Source: Nocardioides agariphilus
Lineage (GTDB): Bacteria > Actinomycetota > Actinomycetes > Propionibacteriales > Nocardioidaceae
Direction: 5' to 3'
Assembly (NCBI RefSeq): GCF_015352445.1
Contig: NZ_JADKPO010000018.1
Coordinates: 25,203 to 89,202, forward strand
Length of the DNA stretch: 64,000 nt
This document shows, piece by piece, positions 52,346-61,057 of this stretch (position 1 is the stretch's first letter; each line of letters begins with the position of its first letter). Under the pieces are notes generated by a model. The model was given only the letters and a program-made list of their open reading frames with translations, was not told where the DNA came from and did no database searches. A program made the position numbers and the translations under genes.

Positions 52346-52987
52346 TCAGCTCCGTGACGCTCGCAGGAGCGCGATCACGGCTCCAACGAGCCAGAGCCCC
52401 AAGGCGACCGATCCCATACCTGCGGTCCAGAAGCCGATCAGGCACAGCACCACGACGACGTAGGACGCCCACACCGCCCACGTCGGCAGTGCCTGCGCTC
52501 GCTGGGCGATGCGCGTGGTAGCGGCGACCATCACGGCACCACCGACAAGCCCCGTGAGCCCGATGGTTGCCCCCGCTGTCCCGAGAACGCGAGCGACATC
52601 GGGGTCGGGCGTGAAGGCATCAGTGGCCAGGGCCGTGACAGCGCTCGAGACGTCGATGGCCGCGCCCACGATGACCAAGCCTGCGAAGAGCGCTGCCGCC
52701 GGCACGATCGCGTGCAGGAGCGGCTCATCGCCCTCCAGCCGCTCCAGAGCTCGGCGCAGCCCCACCGCGAACCACAACAACAGGGCGCTCGCGCTGGCGA
52801 GCATGGGCAGTGCCAGCCCGGCAGCGGCCTGGTTCCGGCCGCTACCGATCCTCTCCAAGATGGCGGCGTCCGAGAGTCCGGGAGCATCGACTCCGGCGAG
52901 CGCACCCAGCGCGATGCCCCCGGCGAGCAGGACCACCGACGCAGCTCCCGCCCAACCTGCCCGCCTCAGAAATCGCGATTCGTCCAT
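52346..52987 (-). CDS. Multi-helix membrane protein of unknown function
   Basis: 213 aa with about six hydrophobic helices, including GWAGAASVVLLAGGIALGAL, LFAGLVIVGAAIDVSSAV and YVVVVLCLIGFW. No catalytic motif is seen. The start at ATG 52987 (MDESRFLRRAGW) places the first helix normally. It is divergent from the Ser/Thr kinase gene. Confidence 0.75.
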   Translation of the reverse strand: MDESRFLRRAGWAGAASVVLLAGGIALGALAGVDAPGLSDAAILERIGSGRNQAAAGLALPMLASASALLLWFAVGLRRALERLEGDEPLLHAIVPAAALFAGLVIVGAAIDVSSAVTALATDAFTPDPDVARVLGTAGATIGLTGLVGGAVMVAATTRIAQRAQALPTWAVWASYVVVVLCLIGFWTAGMGSVALGLWLVGAVIALLRASRS

Positions 52988-53080
52988 GGCTGACGCAGGA
53001 TGCACCTGTCTCCAGCCCACGGCAAGGGCCGTACATCGGGGTGAGCAGCGCCCGTCACAGGCCCGATACGGTCAGCGGTT

Positions 53081-54040
53081 GTGAACACACTCGAGCCGGG
53101 CTTCGTGCTCGCAGAGCGCTACCAGCTCGAGCGGCGGGTCGCTTCTGGAGGAATGGCCGACATCTGGGCGGCCGAGGACCAGGTGCTGCAACGCAACGTG
53201 GCCTTGAAGGTGATGCGACCGGACCCCCACCACGAGGAGCTCTTCGCCCTGCGGTTCCGCGACGAGGCGTTGCACTCGGCGTCCCTCAACCACACCAACA
53301 TCGCGACGTTGTTCGACTACGGCGAGGACGACGGCGTGGCATTCCTGGTGATGGAGCTGGTGGACGGGAAGCCCCTCTCGCAGATCATCCGGGAGAACGG
53401 GCCCCTCCCAGCCGATCAGGTCCGCTCGGTCCTCGGCCAGTGCGCGCTGGCGCTGGGTGTGGCCCACGAGGCCAAGGTCGTGCACCGCGACGTCAAGCCG
53501 GCCAACATCCTGGTCCGCGAGGACGGGCTGGTGAAGCTGACCGACTTCGGCATCTCGCGAGCCCTCGACGCGTCGGGTCACACGCGGGCCGGAGACCTGT
53601 TGGGCACCCCGTCGTACCTCAGTCCCGAGCAGGCACTCGGGAGGCCCGCGACGGGCGCCTCCGACCTCTACGCCCTCGGCATCGTCGGCCACGAGATGCT
53701 GTGCGGCGCCAAGCCCTTCGAGAAGCCCACCCCCATCGCAACGGCGATGAGCCACATCCACGAGCCCCCGCCACCGTTGCCCGACGACGTACCGGAGGAT
53801 CTGGCCGGAGTCATCGAGCACCTGCTGGCCAAGGACCCGCTGGAACGCCCGGAGAACGCGAGAGCCGTCGCCATCCGGCTCGGCCTGGCCGACCACGAGA
53901 TCATCGGCCTGGCATTGGGGCTGGCCCAGGCGGTGTACGGCGAGTCGGCGCTCGAGGAGCCCATCGGGCCCGACGACCCCACCCCCGCCGAACCGACGGC
54001 CACCGTCGCCGTCGACGCGGCGTTGCTGCTGGAGGACTGA
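53081..54040 (+). CDS. Soluble Ser/Thr protein kinase (Hanks type)
   Basis: 319-aa kinase. Glycine loop VASGGMADIWAAED, Lys in VALKVMRPD (~residue 43), catalytic loop VVHRDVKPANILV, DFGIS, GTPSYLSPEQ and the C-lobe Asp in SDLYALGIVG. The activation-segment Thr in LLGTPSYL is present. The C-terminal tail (~270-319) is acidic, with no transmembrane helix and no PASTA or sensor domain, unlike PknB, so it is a cytoplasmic kinase. Start GTG 53081. Confidence 0.92.
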   Translation: MNTLEPGFVLAERYQLERRVASGGMADIWAAEDQVLQRNVALKVMRPDPHHEELFALRFRDEALHSASLNHTNIATLFDYGEDDGVAFLVMELVDGKPLSQIIRENGPLPADQVRSVLGQCALALGVAHEAKVVHRDVKPANILVREDGLVKLTDFGISRALDASGHTRAGDLLGTPSYLSPEQALGRPATGASDLYALGIVGHEMLCGAKPFEKPTPIATAMSHIHEPPPPLPDDVPEDLAGVIEHLLAKDPLERPENARAVAIRLGLADHEIIGLALGLAQAVYGESALEEPIGPDDPTPAEPTATVAVDAALLLED

Positions 54041-54050
54041 GGTCGGGCGC

Positions 54051-54179
54051 TCAGCGCCGGCCAGGCCTGGTCGCCGGAAGTGCGGCCGTGACGAGTCCGG
54101 AGACGAGTCCGACCACGACCCCCGTGGCCAACCCTGTCACCGTGGCCGCACGCAGCGGCGTACGCGGGGAATGCGTCAT
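54051..54179 (-). CDS. Possible 42-aa single-helix membrane protein
   Basis: Short frame MTHSPRTPLRAATVTGLATG, then VVVGLVSGLVTAALPA and a basic end. The single hydrophobic helix and basic flanks fit a small membrane protein, but no strong ribosome site was seen and it may be chance. Confidence 0.35.
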   Translation of the reverse strand: MTHSPRTPLRAATVTGLATGVVVGLVSGLVTAALPATRPGRR

Positions 54180-54350
54180 GCCTCGACGATGACCGGCCCG
54201 TGAGTCCGGCCGGCTACGAGAGCAACACGGTGCGGTGAACTCTCGATGTGGAGCGCCAGCCCGGGGCCACGCTCCTCTCGGCGCCGAGGCTGGGAAGCAG
54301 CCTGGTGGGTACTGCGGAGGGAGCAGTTCCATCCTAGGGAGGAAACCCCC

Positions 54351-54440
54351 ATGCTCTGGACCATCCTGATCATCTTGTTGATCGTCGTCCTCGTCCTGTT
54401 CATCCTCGGACGAGTACGTGGAGGCCGACGGGGTCTGTAA
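54351..54440 (+). CDS. 29-aa hydrophobic micro-protein
   Basis: MLWTILIILLIVVLVLFILG followed by RVRGGRRGL: one membrane helix with a strongly basic C terminus. AGGGAGGA at 54336-54343 is a near-perfect ribosome site 7 bases before ATG 54351, which argues that it is translated. It resembles lmo0937-type small membrane proteins (MLWT start). The function is unknown. Confidence 0.65.
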   Translation: MLWTILIILLIVVLVLFILGRVRGGRRGL

Positions 54441-54528
54441 GACCTCGGCATGTCGGCCCTGGGCGGGTGCCGACTCTCCCGGGTCTCGCCGGTCACACTG
54501 AGGCCAGAGACCGAACGGGAGGCGCGGG

Positions 54529-55611
54529 GTGGGTGTGAGGTTGGCTGTGGCCGGCGTGCTGGCCGCGGGGTCGCTGGCCACGGGGTCGCTGGCCGCGTGC
54601 TCGACGAGCGCGTCAGGGGATCTCGAGCCGACCTCGGCAGCGAACACGTCCGCCGAGCCCTCGCCCACCGAGGGCACGACTGGGCCCACGACTGCATCCA
54701 GCGAGCCGGGTGTCGACGTACTCGTGGTGCCGCCCGCGGCCGAGGAGCTCCCGTCGACCTGGCAGGAGCGGTTCGTCATCGGCTACGGACCGGGCAGGGA
54801 GCTGCTCGGCACCTCGCCGGGCGGTGACTCGGGCTCGCTGGACATCGGCCCCGAGTTCGGTGCCCCCGGTCCCGACGGCACATGGTGGTTCCTCGACCCG
54901 GCCAAGCTCCGGATCGCGCACTACGACGCGACCGGTCACTTCTTGGACCAAGCCAGGATCCCGAGCTCCTTGCTCGTCGACGGGCACTACTTCCAGTGGC
55001 AGCTGCCCCACGTGATGGCCGACGGCACGCTGGTGGCCAGCCGCCTCGCTCCGGACCAGAGCTTCCTCCTGCGTCTTCGCGACGGCGTGCTCGACGAGAT
55101 CCCGGTCGACGGCTTCTTCAGCCCGGCCTACGACGACGGGACGCTGCTCTACGGCTCGACCGGGCAACACTCCTTCGCTGCGGTTGACCCGGCCGACGGT
55201 TCGCTGCAGCGCGTCTCGAGGCTCCTGACCCCGTCGGGCACGCCCTTCCGCATCCAGGTGGGCAACAAGCTCCGCATCCAGATCGGCGACTCCTCGGCGG
55301 TCCTGCCGATCAGGTCGCCCTCCGGAGCCAAGGCCCATGTGGGCATCGAGGTGCGCGCCGGCGCCGACGACAGCCTGCACCTGTTCATGTACGGCGCCGG
55401 CGAGGACGACGAGTCGCGTCAGCTGGTGGGCTCGACCGTCGTGAGCCCCGATGGCCGCGTCTCCCACGTCGAGGCGTTGCCCGACCCGTTCAGCGAGGCC
55501 GACTCAGGGAGCCCGGCCCATCTGGTGATCGCACCCGGTTCGTCCAGGCCCATGCTGGTGTACGTCATGCCCGACGGCGTGCACGTCTACGAGCGCACGT
55601 CAGCCGGTTAG
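54529..55611 (+). CDS. Secreted lipoprotein, beta-propeller-like, unknown function
   Basis: 360 aa. Lipoprotein signal ending in lipobox LAAC (~residues 21-24), Ser/Thr/Glu-rich linker (~25-65), then repeated short blocks (TWWFLDPAKLRIAHYDATG, PAYDDGTLLYGSTGQHSF) suggesting a propeller. The signal region contains the small duplication GSLATGSLAA. GTG 54529 has GGGAGG seven bases upstream. I do not recognise the family. Confidence 0.75.
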   Translation: MGVRLAVAGVLAAGSLATGSLAACSTSASGDLEPTSAANTSAEPSPTEGTTGPTTASSEPGVDVLVVPPAAEELPSTWQERFVIGYGPGRELLGTSPGGDSGSLDIGPEFGAPGPDGTWWFLDPAKLRIAHYDATGHFLDQARIPSSLLVDGHYFQWQLPHVMADGTLVASRLAPDQSFLLRLRDGVLDEIPVDGFFSPAYDDGTLLYGSTGQHSFAAVDPADGSLQRVSRLLTPSGTPFRIQVGNKLRIQIGDSSAVLPIRSPSGAKAHVGIEVRAGADDSLHLFMYGAGEDDESRQLVGSTVVSPDGRVSHVEALPDPFSEADSGSPAHLVIAPGSSRPMLVYVMPDGVHVYERTSAG

Positions 55612-55626
55612 CCGGGACGCGACCGG

Positions 55627-57270
55627 TCAGGGCCGGCCAGGCTGCAGTAGGTCGCTCTCCGGCGTGAGCCCGGTGCGGCCGCTGTCGACGAACTCCGCGT
55701 AGGGCACGTCGAGACTGATCTCCGGAGTCACCGTGACGGTGGCGTCGGGCTGGACGGTGACGACGGCGTACGTCGCCCGGGGACCGTCTGAGCTGTCTGA
55801 GCTGTCTGGCTGCACGGTGATGATCGAGAACCGCGCGGGGTTCTTGATGGACCCGGGGTCCGGCACGGTGGTGACGTGGCCGCCGGTGCTGCCACCGGTG
55901 AACTCGACCGTGGTCTCGGCGGTCGTGGTCGACGTCGACGTCACGGGCACCTCCTGCGGTCCGACGAAGCGGTAGGAACGCCCGTCGAGCACGGCGACGT
56001 CCTGACAGCCTGCCTCCGCGATCGGCCGGCCCAGCAGATGGTCGTGCAGGATCACGAGGTCGGGCTGCTCGGCGCAGGCTTCGTCGATGGTGTCGGCGAT
56101 GGTCCGGTCGACGTCCACGTCCGGGTCGCGAAGAACGGTGCCGGTGCCGAACCCGCCCACGGTCGAGATCCGGGGGTCAGGGACGGCCAACAGGCCCAGC
56201 CCGTCGACATCGACGGTCGTGCCGTCCGCGACGTGCCACCCGCGAGCGGCCGCCGCCTCCACCACCACGTTGGTGTCGTGCAGGCCGGGAGCGAAGTAGA
56301 CCGGCCGGTGGTCGGAGTAGTAGTCGACGGTGTCGATGATGTAGGTCTCCACCGCGAGGCCCGCGAAGGTCAGGTCGCCCGTCAGCGCCAGGAAGCTCGC
56401 ATCGACGAGGTCGGCCGCCAGGCCCACCTGCCGGGCCATCCCGTTGACGTCCTCGAAGTCCTCGGCGAGCACCAGCACGACCTCGTCACCGTCGCGCTTG
56501 AGCGACGGTCGCGCGGCGAGCGCTCGCTCGAGGTTGTCGGCAACCGTGTCGTAGAAGGTCGAACGCGGCCGCAGGATCGACAGGAACGGCAGCACCTCCG
56601 CCGCCAGCCCGTTGACCTCCGTGCCCTCCAGCGAGGTGCCTGCGAAGACCGGGCTGCTGATGACCGTGTGGTGGTCCTGGTGCTCGTAGATCCGGACCGC
56701 CAAGACGTCCACGGCGAGCACGCCCGCGACGGCCACCACGGCCAGCGACGCGCGAAGCCGCCTGTTGTGACGGCGTACGACGTCGGCCTCCTCAGCCGGG
56801 TAGCTCCGCAGCCGGCGGCGTCGGTAGGCCAAGCCGCTCCACGTCGCGACCACGACGAGGAGTCCGGCGAGGAAGCCGGCGCCGCTCCAGATCACCACGT
56901 GGCGGCGGGCCGCCTGCTGCAGGCGGCCGATCTGCGGGGTCGGGTCGTCCCACAGGGCGGTGAGGTAGGCGCGCGTGCGCTTGTCGCTGGGGATCAGCCG
57001 GTTCCAGTCGGCGTCGACGTCAACCCCGACGTCCAGGTCGAGGAGGTCGATGTGCGCATGGTCGGGACGGACGAGCGCGCCGCCGAGCAGCCTGCTGGTG
57101 TCCTGCCCCAGGACCGGCTTCACCGACACCGTCTGACCGGCGACCTCGATGTGGGACGGCGGGGAGTAGCTCAGCGCCAGCAACGCGCACCCGAACGGGA
57201 ACGTCACCGAGAGCACGACCATCGCGATGCGCAGCGCGAACCTCGCGCCGGGGATCACGGGGGTGCGCAT
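55627..57270 (-). CDS. Membrane-anchored, degenerate metallophosphoesterase-like protein
   Basis: 547 aa. An N-terminal helix (AMVVLSVTFPFGCALLAL), an extracytoplasmic loop, two more helices (VIWSGAGFLAGLLVVVATW and SLAVVAVAGVLAVDVLAV) and an exported domain. That domain has a metallophosphoesterase order: EDFEDVN (normally DxH), LALTGDL, YFAPGLHDT (normally GNHD) and LVILHDHLLG. Several metal ligands look changed, so activity is doubtful. The C terminus is Thr/Ser-rich. ATG 57270; it is divergent from the ECF operon. Confidence 0.65.
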   Translation of the reverse strand: MRTPVIPGARFALRIAMVVLSVTFPFGCALLALSYSPPSHIEVAGQTVSVKPVLGQDTSRLLGGALVRPDHAHIDLLDLDVGVDVDADWNRLIPSDKRTRAYLTALWDDPTPQIGRLQQAARRHVVIWSGAGFLAGLLVVVATWSGLAYRRRRLRSYPAEEADVVRRHNRRLRASLAVVAVAGVLAVDVLAVRIYEHQDHHTVISSPVFAGTSLEGTEVNGLAAEVLPFLSILRPRSTFYDTVADNLERALAARPSLKRDGDEVVLVLAEDFEDVNGMARQVGLAADLVDASFLALTGDLTFAGLAVETYIIDTVDYYSDHRPVYFAPGLHDTNVVVEAAAARGWHVADGTTVDVDGLGLLAVPDPRISTVGGFGTGTVLRDPDVDVDRTIADTIDEACAEQPDLVILHDHLLGRPIAEAGCQDVAVLDGRSYRFVGPQEVPVTSTSTTTAETTVEFTGGSTGGHVTTVPDPGSIKNPARFSIITVQPDSSDSSDGPRATYAVVTVQPDATVTVTPEISLDVPYAEFVDSGRTGLTPESDLLQPGRP

Positions 57271-57309
57271 GTGTCTCGAGGGTACGCCGGTGGGTGGACG
57301 ACCACTGCG

Positions 57310-57322
57310 GAACCGTTGGTTC
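57310..57322. promoter_or_regulatory. Palindrome in a divergent promoter region
   Basis: GAACC-GTT-GGTTC is a perfect 5+5 inverted repeat, and GAACCGTTG recurs at 57372-57380, both between the metallophosphoesterase-like gene and the ECF sigma gene. GGAACC also resembles an ECF -35 element. The role is uncertain. Confidence 0.35.
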
Positions 57323-57406
57323 AGCGCCTTGCTCGTTCACCCGGAAGATCGCCAACGTCCTTCTCGATCGTGAACCGTTGACGACCGGCGCTGCGACAGT
57401 GGGGGT

Positions 57407-57940
57407 GTGACCGACGCTCGATGGGCGAGCCTCTCCGACGAGGAGCTGCTGTCGGCGATCGCGAAACGGGATGACGCTGCCTTCCGTGAGCTGTACGAGC
57501 GGCACGCCGGCTGGTTGATCTTGCGGATGTCACGGCGATTCGCCGACCAGACGGTGGTCGACGAGGTCGTGCAGGACACGTTTCTCGCGGTCTGGCGCGG
57601 GGCAGGGCGCTACGCGGGTCGCGGCGAGGTCGCGGCCTGGATCTGGGGCATCGGCATCCGGCGGTTGGTCGACCGACTCCGCCGGAGTCCCCGGATCCCC
57701 AGGCTCGCACCGGTCGGCGTCGAACCTTCGGCCGAGGACCGCGTCCTGGTCGGCATCGAGCACGGCGACCTCGCCGGAGCGCTCGAACGGCTCTCGCCGG
57801 AGCTGCGAGCCGTGATCCAGGCGACCGTCCTCGACGGGCTCACCACCGGTGAGGCCGGCCGCCTGCTCGGTGTCCCTCAGGGCACCGTCAAGACACGCCT
57901 GATGCGAGCACGTCGCGAGTTGAGAGAGGCCCTGGCATGA
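57407..57940 (+). CDS. ECF RNA polymerase sigma factor
   Basis: 177 aa. Region 2: DDAAFRELYERHAGWLILRM and VVDEVVQDTFLAVWRGAGRY; region 4: LDGLTTGEAGRLLGVPQGTV then KTRLMRARRELREAL. It directs core RNA polymerase to stress- or envelope-type promoters. It overlaps the zinc anti-sigma gene by 4 bases, and is followed by an ABC exporter which is probably its target or sensor. Start GTG 57407. Confidence 0.93.
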   Translation: MTDARWASLSDEELLSAIAKRDDAAFRELYERHAGWLILRMSRRFADQTVVDEVVQDTFLAVWRGAGRYAGRGEVAAWIWGIGIRRLVDRLRRSPRIPRLAPVGVEPSAEDRVLVGIEHGDLAGALERLSPELRAVIQATVLDGLTTGEAGRLLGVPQGTVKTRLMRARRELREALA

Positions 57941-58752
57941 CGACACACCTTCCCGCGGCGACCATCGAGAAGTACGCCGCAGACGCCCTCCCCTACGCCG
58001 ACGCGTCGTCGGTCGAGGCTCACGTCCTCGCGTGCCCAGCGTGCCGACGGTTGGTCGCCGGGCAGGTCGACCAGGCTCGACTGAGGGCCATCTGGGGGGA
58101 GCTGACCGACCGCGTCGACGAGGACAGGGTCCGCGTGCCCGAGCGTTGGCTGCGGCGTCTGGGCACGCCTGCCCCTGTCGCGAAGATCCTGGTCTGCACG
58201 CCCTCGTTGCGCGGCTCGTGGCTGCTCGGGGTCGTGATCACGCTGGCGCTCGCAGTGCTGGCCTCGCGGACGACCGGAGGTGGCGACCTGCCCTTCCTCG
58301 CCGTGGCACCGGTCCTGCCCGTCGTCGGTATCGCCGTTTCGTTCGGCCGCGCCATGGATGCAGCGTGGGAGGTGGGTGAGGCCACCGTGACAGGAGGCTT
58401 CCCGCTCCTGCTGATCCGCGCAGGAGCCGTCCTGGCCGCGTGCGTGTCGGTGACAGCCGTCGCGGCCGTGGTGCTCCCGGCTGATGGCCGAGGAGCCTTG
58501 GCCTGGCTGCTTCCGTCCTTGCTTCTGGTCGTCGTGACCCTCGTCATCTCCACCACCCGGGCGGCGATGCCCTACGTCGCGGCCACGATCTCGGCCATCT
58601 GGCTCTGCGTCGTCGCGATCGCGGCGGCGTCTCCTCGCACGGACGCTCTGTTCGGCAGCGGGGCTCAGGCGATCACAGCGGCGTTGACGCTGGCTGCCGC
58701 CGGGGTGCTCCTGTCGCGTCGTCACGCCATCGAGTCAGGGACTCTGCGATGA
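57937..58752 (+). CDS. Zinc-finger anti-sigma factor with membrane domain
   Basis: 271 aa. The N-terminal zf-HC2 motif is H-x3-C-x2-C in EAHVLACPACRRLV (residues ~27-40), followed by six helices such as WLLGVVITLALAVLAS and LLPSLLLVVVTLVIST. It would hold the ECF sigma at the membrane until a signal arrives. ATG 57937 overlaps the sigma stop; its own stop overlaps the ATPase gene. Confidence 0.88.
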   Translation: MTTHLPAATIEKYAADALPYADASSVEAHVLACPACRRLVAGQVDQARLRAIWGELTDRVDEDRVRVPERWLRRLGTPAPVAKILVCTPSLRGSWLLGVVITLALAVLASRTTGGGDLPFLAVAPVLPVVGIAVSFGRAMDAAWEVGEATVTGGFPLLLIRAGAVLAACVSVTAVAAVVLPADGRGALAWLLPSLLLVVVTLVISTTRAAMPYVAATISAIWLCVVAIAAASPRTDALFGSGAQAITAALTLAAAGVLLSRRHAIESGTLR

Positions 58753-59606
58753 GCTCCTTGAGTCTCGAGAACGTCGGCAAGAAGTTCGGGTCAACACCAG
58801 CGTTGGCAGGCGTCCGTCTCGAGGTGGAGCCGTCGGTCACGGGCTTGCTCGGGCCCAACGGGGCGGGCAAGACCACGCTGCTGCGGATGGCCGCCACTGT
58901 GCTCGCGCCCGACTCCGGACGGATCCGCATCCTGGGCCGCGACCCCGCCCATCCACACGAGCGAGTGGAGATTCGTCGTCGCCTGGGCTACGTACCTCAA
59001 GAGCCCGGTTTCTACCGCAACTTCACGGCCTTCGACTTCGTCGACTACGTCGCCGTCCTCAAAGACATCGCCGAGCGGCGGCGCCGTCACGACGAGGTGC
59101 GCAAGGTGCTGGACTACGTCGGGCTGCGCGACCACGCGCATCAGCGGATCAAGGCCCTGTCCGGCGGCATGCGCCAACGCCTCGCGTTGGCCCAAGCACT
59201 CCTGGGCGATCCCGAGCTTCTCATCCTCGACGAGGCGACGGCGGGGCTGGACCCGGAGCAGCGGCTGCGCTTCCGCGAGATGATCTCGGTCCTCCCGCAG
59301 CGGCCCACGGTGCTGATATCCACGCACCAGACCGACGACGTCTCGGCCCTGTGCCAACGAGTGGTCGTGTTGATCGCGGGCACGATCAGGTTCGACGGCA
59401 CGCCGGCCGAGCTCGCCGCCACCGCGTCGGATCGCGTCTGGGTCGACGCAGACCGCGACGAGCGAGCCGCTGTGTCCTGGCGCACCAGCGCCGGCCAGTT
59501 CCGACACATCGGCGAGCGTCCAGCCGATGCCCAGTCCGTGACTCCGACGGTGGACGACGCGTACCTCCTGCTCAGCGGCGCCGACATCTCGGCACGTTCG
59601 TCGTGA
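58749..59606 (+). CDS. ABC exporter ATPase
   Basis: 285 aa. Walker A GPNGAGKTTL (~residues 36-45), signature LSGGMRQRLALAQALLG (~137-153), Walker B LLILDEATAGLD and H-loop STHQTDDV. The C-terminal part is a short dimer/regulatory extension. It is of the drug or antibiotic exporter class and is coupled to two membrane genes downstream. Confidence 0.92.
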   Translation: MSSLSLENVGKKFGSTPALAGVRLEVEPSVTGLLGPNGAGKTTLLRMAATVLAPDSGRIRILGRDPAHPHERVEIRRRLGYVPQEPGFYRNFTAFDFVDYVAVLKDIAERRRRHDEVRKVLDYVGLRDHAHQRIKALSGGMRQRLALAQALLGDPELLILDEATAGLDPEQRLRFREMISVLPQRPTVLISTHQTDDVSALCQRVVVLIAGTIRFDGTPAELAATASDRVWVDADRDERAAVSWRTSAGQFRHIGERPADAQSVTPTVDDAYLLLSGADISARSS

Positions 59607-60334
59607 GGGCGGTATCCGCCGGACCCGGCCTCGCGCAGCTGGTCCTGCTCGAGGGCCGTCGTCTCGCGTTGCACCCGCTGTTCCTCGCCGGCGTGGTGGT
59701 GGCAGCAGGCGGGTGTGCTGCCTTCCTTGCTCGCGGCTGGTCGACCTCCGGATGGACGGTGTACGCCGGTTTCGCGCTGATGGCGCCCTTCACGATGGTC
59801 GCCACCAACGTCGTGACGCTGCGCGACCACCGGGCCGACACCGTCGAGCAGCACGAGGCCCTGCCCATGCCCGTCTCGACGCGAGTGGGGGCGCTCCTCA
59901 CCGCCATCTTGGCCCCGACCTTGCTCACGGTTGCGGGACTCGGCGCGGTCACGGCGTACGCCGCGTCGCGGTTCGCTCTGGACGAGGTCGACCTGCTCGT
60001 GCTCGCGTCGCTGCCGCTGATCATGACGGCTCTCGCAGCGCTGGGAGTGGCGCTGGCCCGATGGATGCCGAGCGCCTTCGTCGCCCCCGCGCTCGCCGTG
60101 GCGTTCTACTTCTGGACGCCCGGCGACGACCCATCGGCATGGCGGGTCCTGATGCCTCTCAACTCCGCCGACGACACCGGGGCAGCCGTGATGAGGCTTC
60201 CCTACCTCCTGGGCCTGACGCTCCTGTTCGCCGGCGCAGCACTCGCCCAACCGCAGCGCAGCCGGACGTCGGTCCTGCTGGCCCTGGTCGGGGCGGCGCT
60301 CGTCACCCTTTCGGCGGCTGCGGTCCTGACGTGA
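59603..60334 (+). CDS. ABC exporter membrane subunit 1
   Basis: 243 aa with six helices, including LFLAGVVVAAGGCAAFLA, ILAPTLLTVAGLGAVTAY and LGLTLLFAGAALAQ. It is an ABC-2-like permease. GTG 59603 overlaps the ATPase stop, and the next gene overlaps its stop. The substrate is unknown. Confidence 0.85.
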   Translation: MRAVSAGPGLAQLVLLEGRRLALHPLFLAGVVVAAGGCAAFLARGWSTSGWTVYAGFALMAPFTMVATNVVTLRDHRADTVEQHEALPMPVSTRVGALLTAILAPTLLTVAGLGAVTAYAASRFALDEVDLLVLASLPLIMTALAALGVALARWMPSAFVAPALAVAFYFWTPGDDPSAWRVLMPLNSADDTGAAVMRLPYLLGLTLLFAGAALAQPQRSRTSVLLALVGAALVTLSAAAVLT

Positions 60335-60951
60335 CCAGGTGGCGCTACACCTGGCGCGCCACACATGTCGCGCCGTGGCTGCTCGGGGCCGCGATCTCTC
60401 TCCTCCTCGCTCTGGTCCACTCCCACGGACCGGTCGCCGCGCCGCTGCAGATCGGTGCGTTCCTGCTCGGCGCCGGGGCGGGGTTCGTCACCGACGACCC
60501 GGCCGCCGAGACCTTGGCGCCCTCCCCTACCACCCTGCGCGCACGTCAGGGCCTGCGCGTGGCTGGTGCCGCCCTGGCAACGGCGCTCGCCGCCGTGGTG
60601 CTGGCTTCACTGGCGCGCCCTTCGGGAATCGGCGAGGCCGGGGCGCTCGTGGCCATGACGGCCGGGATCCTCGGTCTCAACCTCGGCGTGTCGGGGGTGG
60701 CCGGACGGCGCAGGGGCTGGCGCCACGGCGGGCTGGTCTCCGGTCCCGCGGTGCTGTTCGTGGTCATCGCCTCCTCGGCCCTCCCCCCGCAGTGGCGGCT
60801 GTTGCCCACCGGCGACATCCCCGGCGGGTGGCCAGCCATCTGCACACGCTGGGCTCTTGCGTCGCTGCTGGGTCTCCTCCTGCTGGCGTACTCGCTACGC
60901 GACCCGGCGCGATCGGCCGTCAACGCGCGGTGGTGGCGGCCGACGGCGTGA
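60331..60951 (+). CDS. ABC exporter membrane subunit 2
   Basis: 206 aa with about six helices (APWLLGAAISLLLALVHS, IGAFLLGAGAGFV, GLRVAGAALATALAAVVLAS, WALASLLGLLLLAYSLR). It has no clear family motif. Its 4-base overlap with the preceding permease indicates a heteromeric exporter. It ends the ECF operon. Confidence 0.78.
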   Translation: MTRWRYTWRATHVAPWLLGAAISLLLALVHSHGPVAAPLQIGAFLLGAGAGFVTDDPAAETLAPSPTTLRARQGLRVAGAALATALAAVVLASLARPSGIGEAGALVAMTAGILGLNLGVSGVAGRRRGWRHGGLVSGPAVLFVVIASSALPPQWRLLPTGDIPGGWPAICTRWALASLLGLLLLAYSLRDPARSAVNARWWRPTA

Positions 60952-61057
60952 TGGTGGCGTCGTTGAGCGACCTGAGGGTCTCCGCCCTCGGGGGTCCTAG
61001 ACTGCCGACGTCCCGCACACGCGTGAAGACGGGACGGGCACTGAGTCGGGGGCACCG

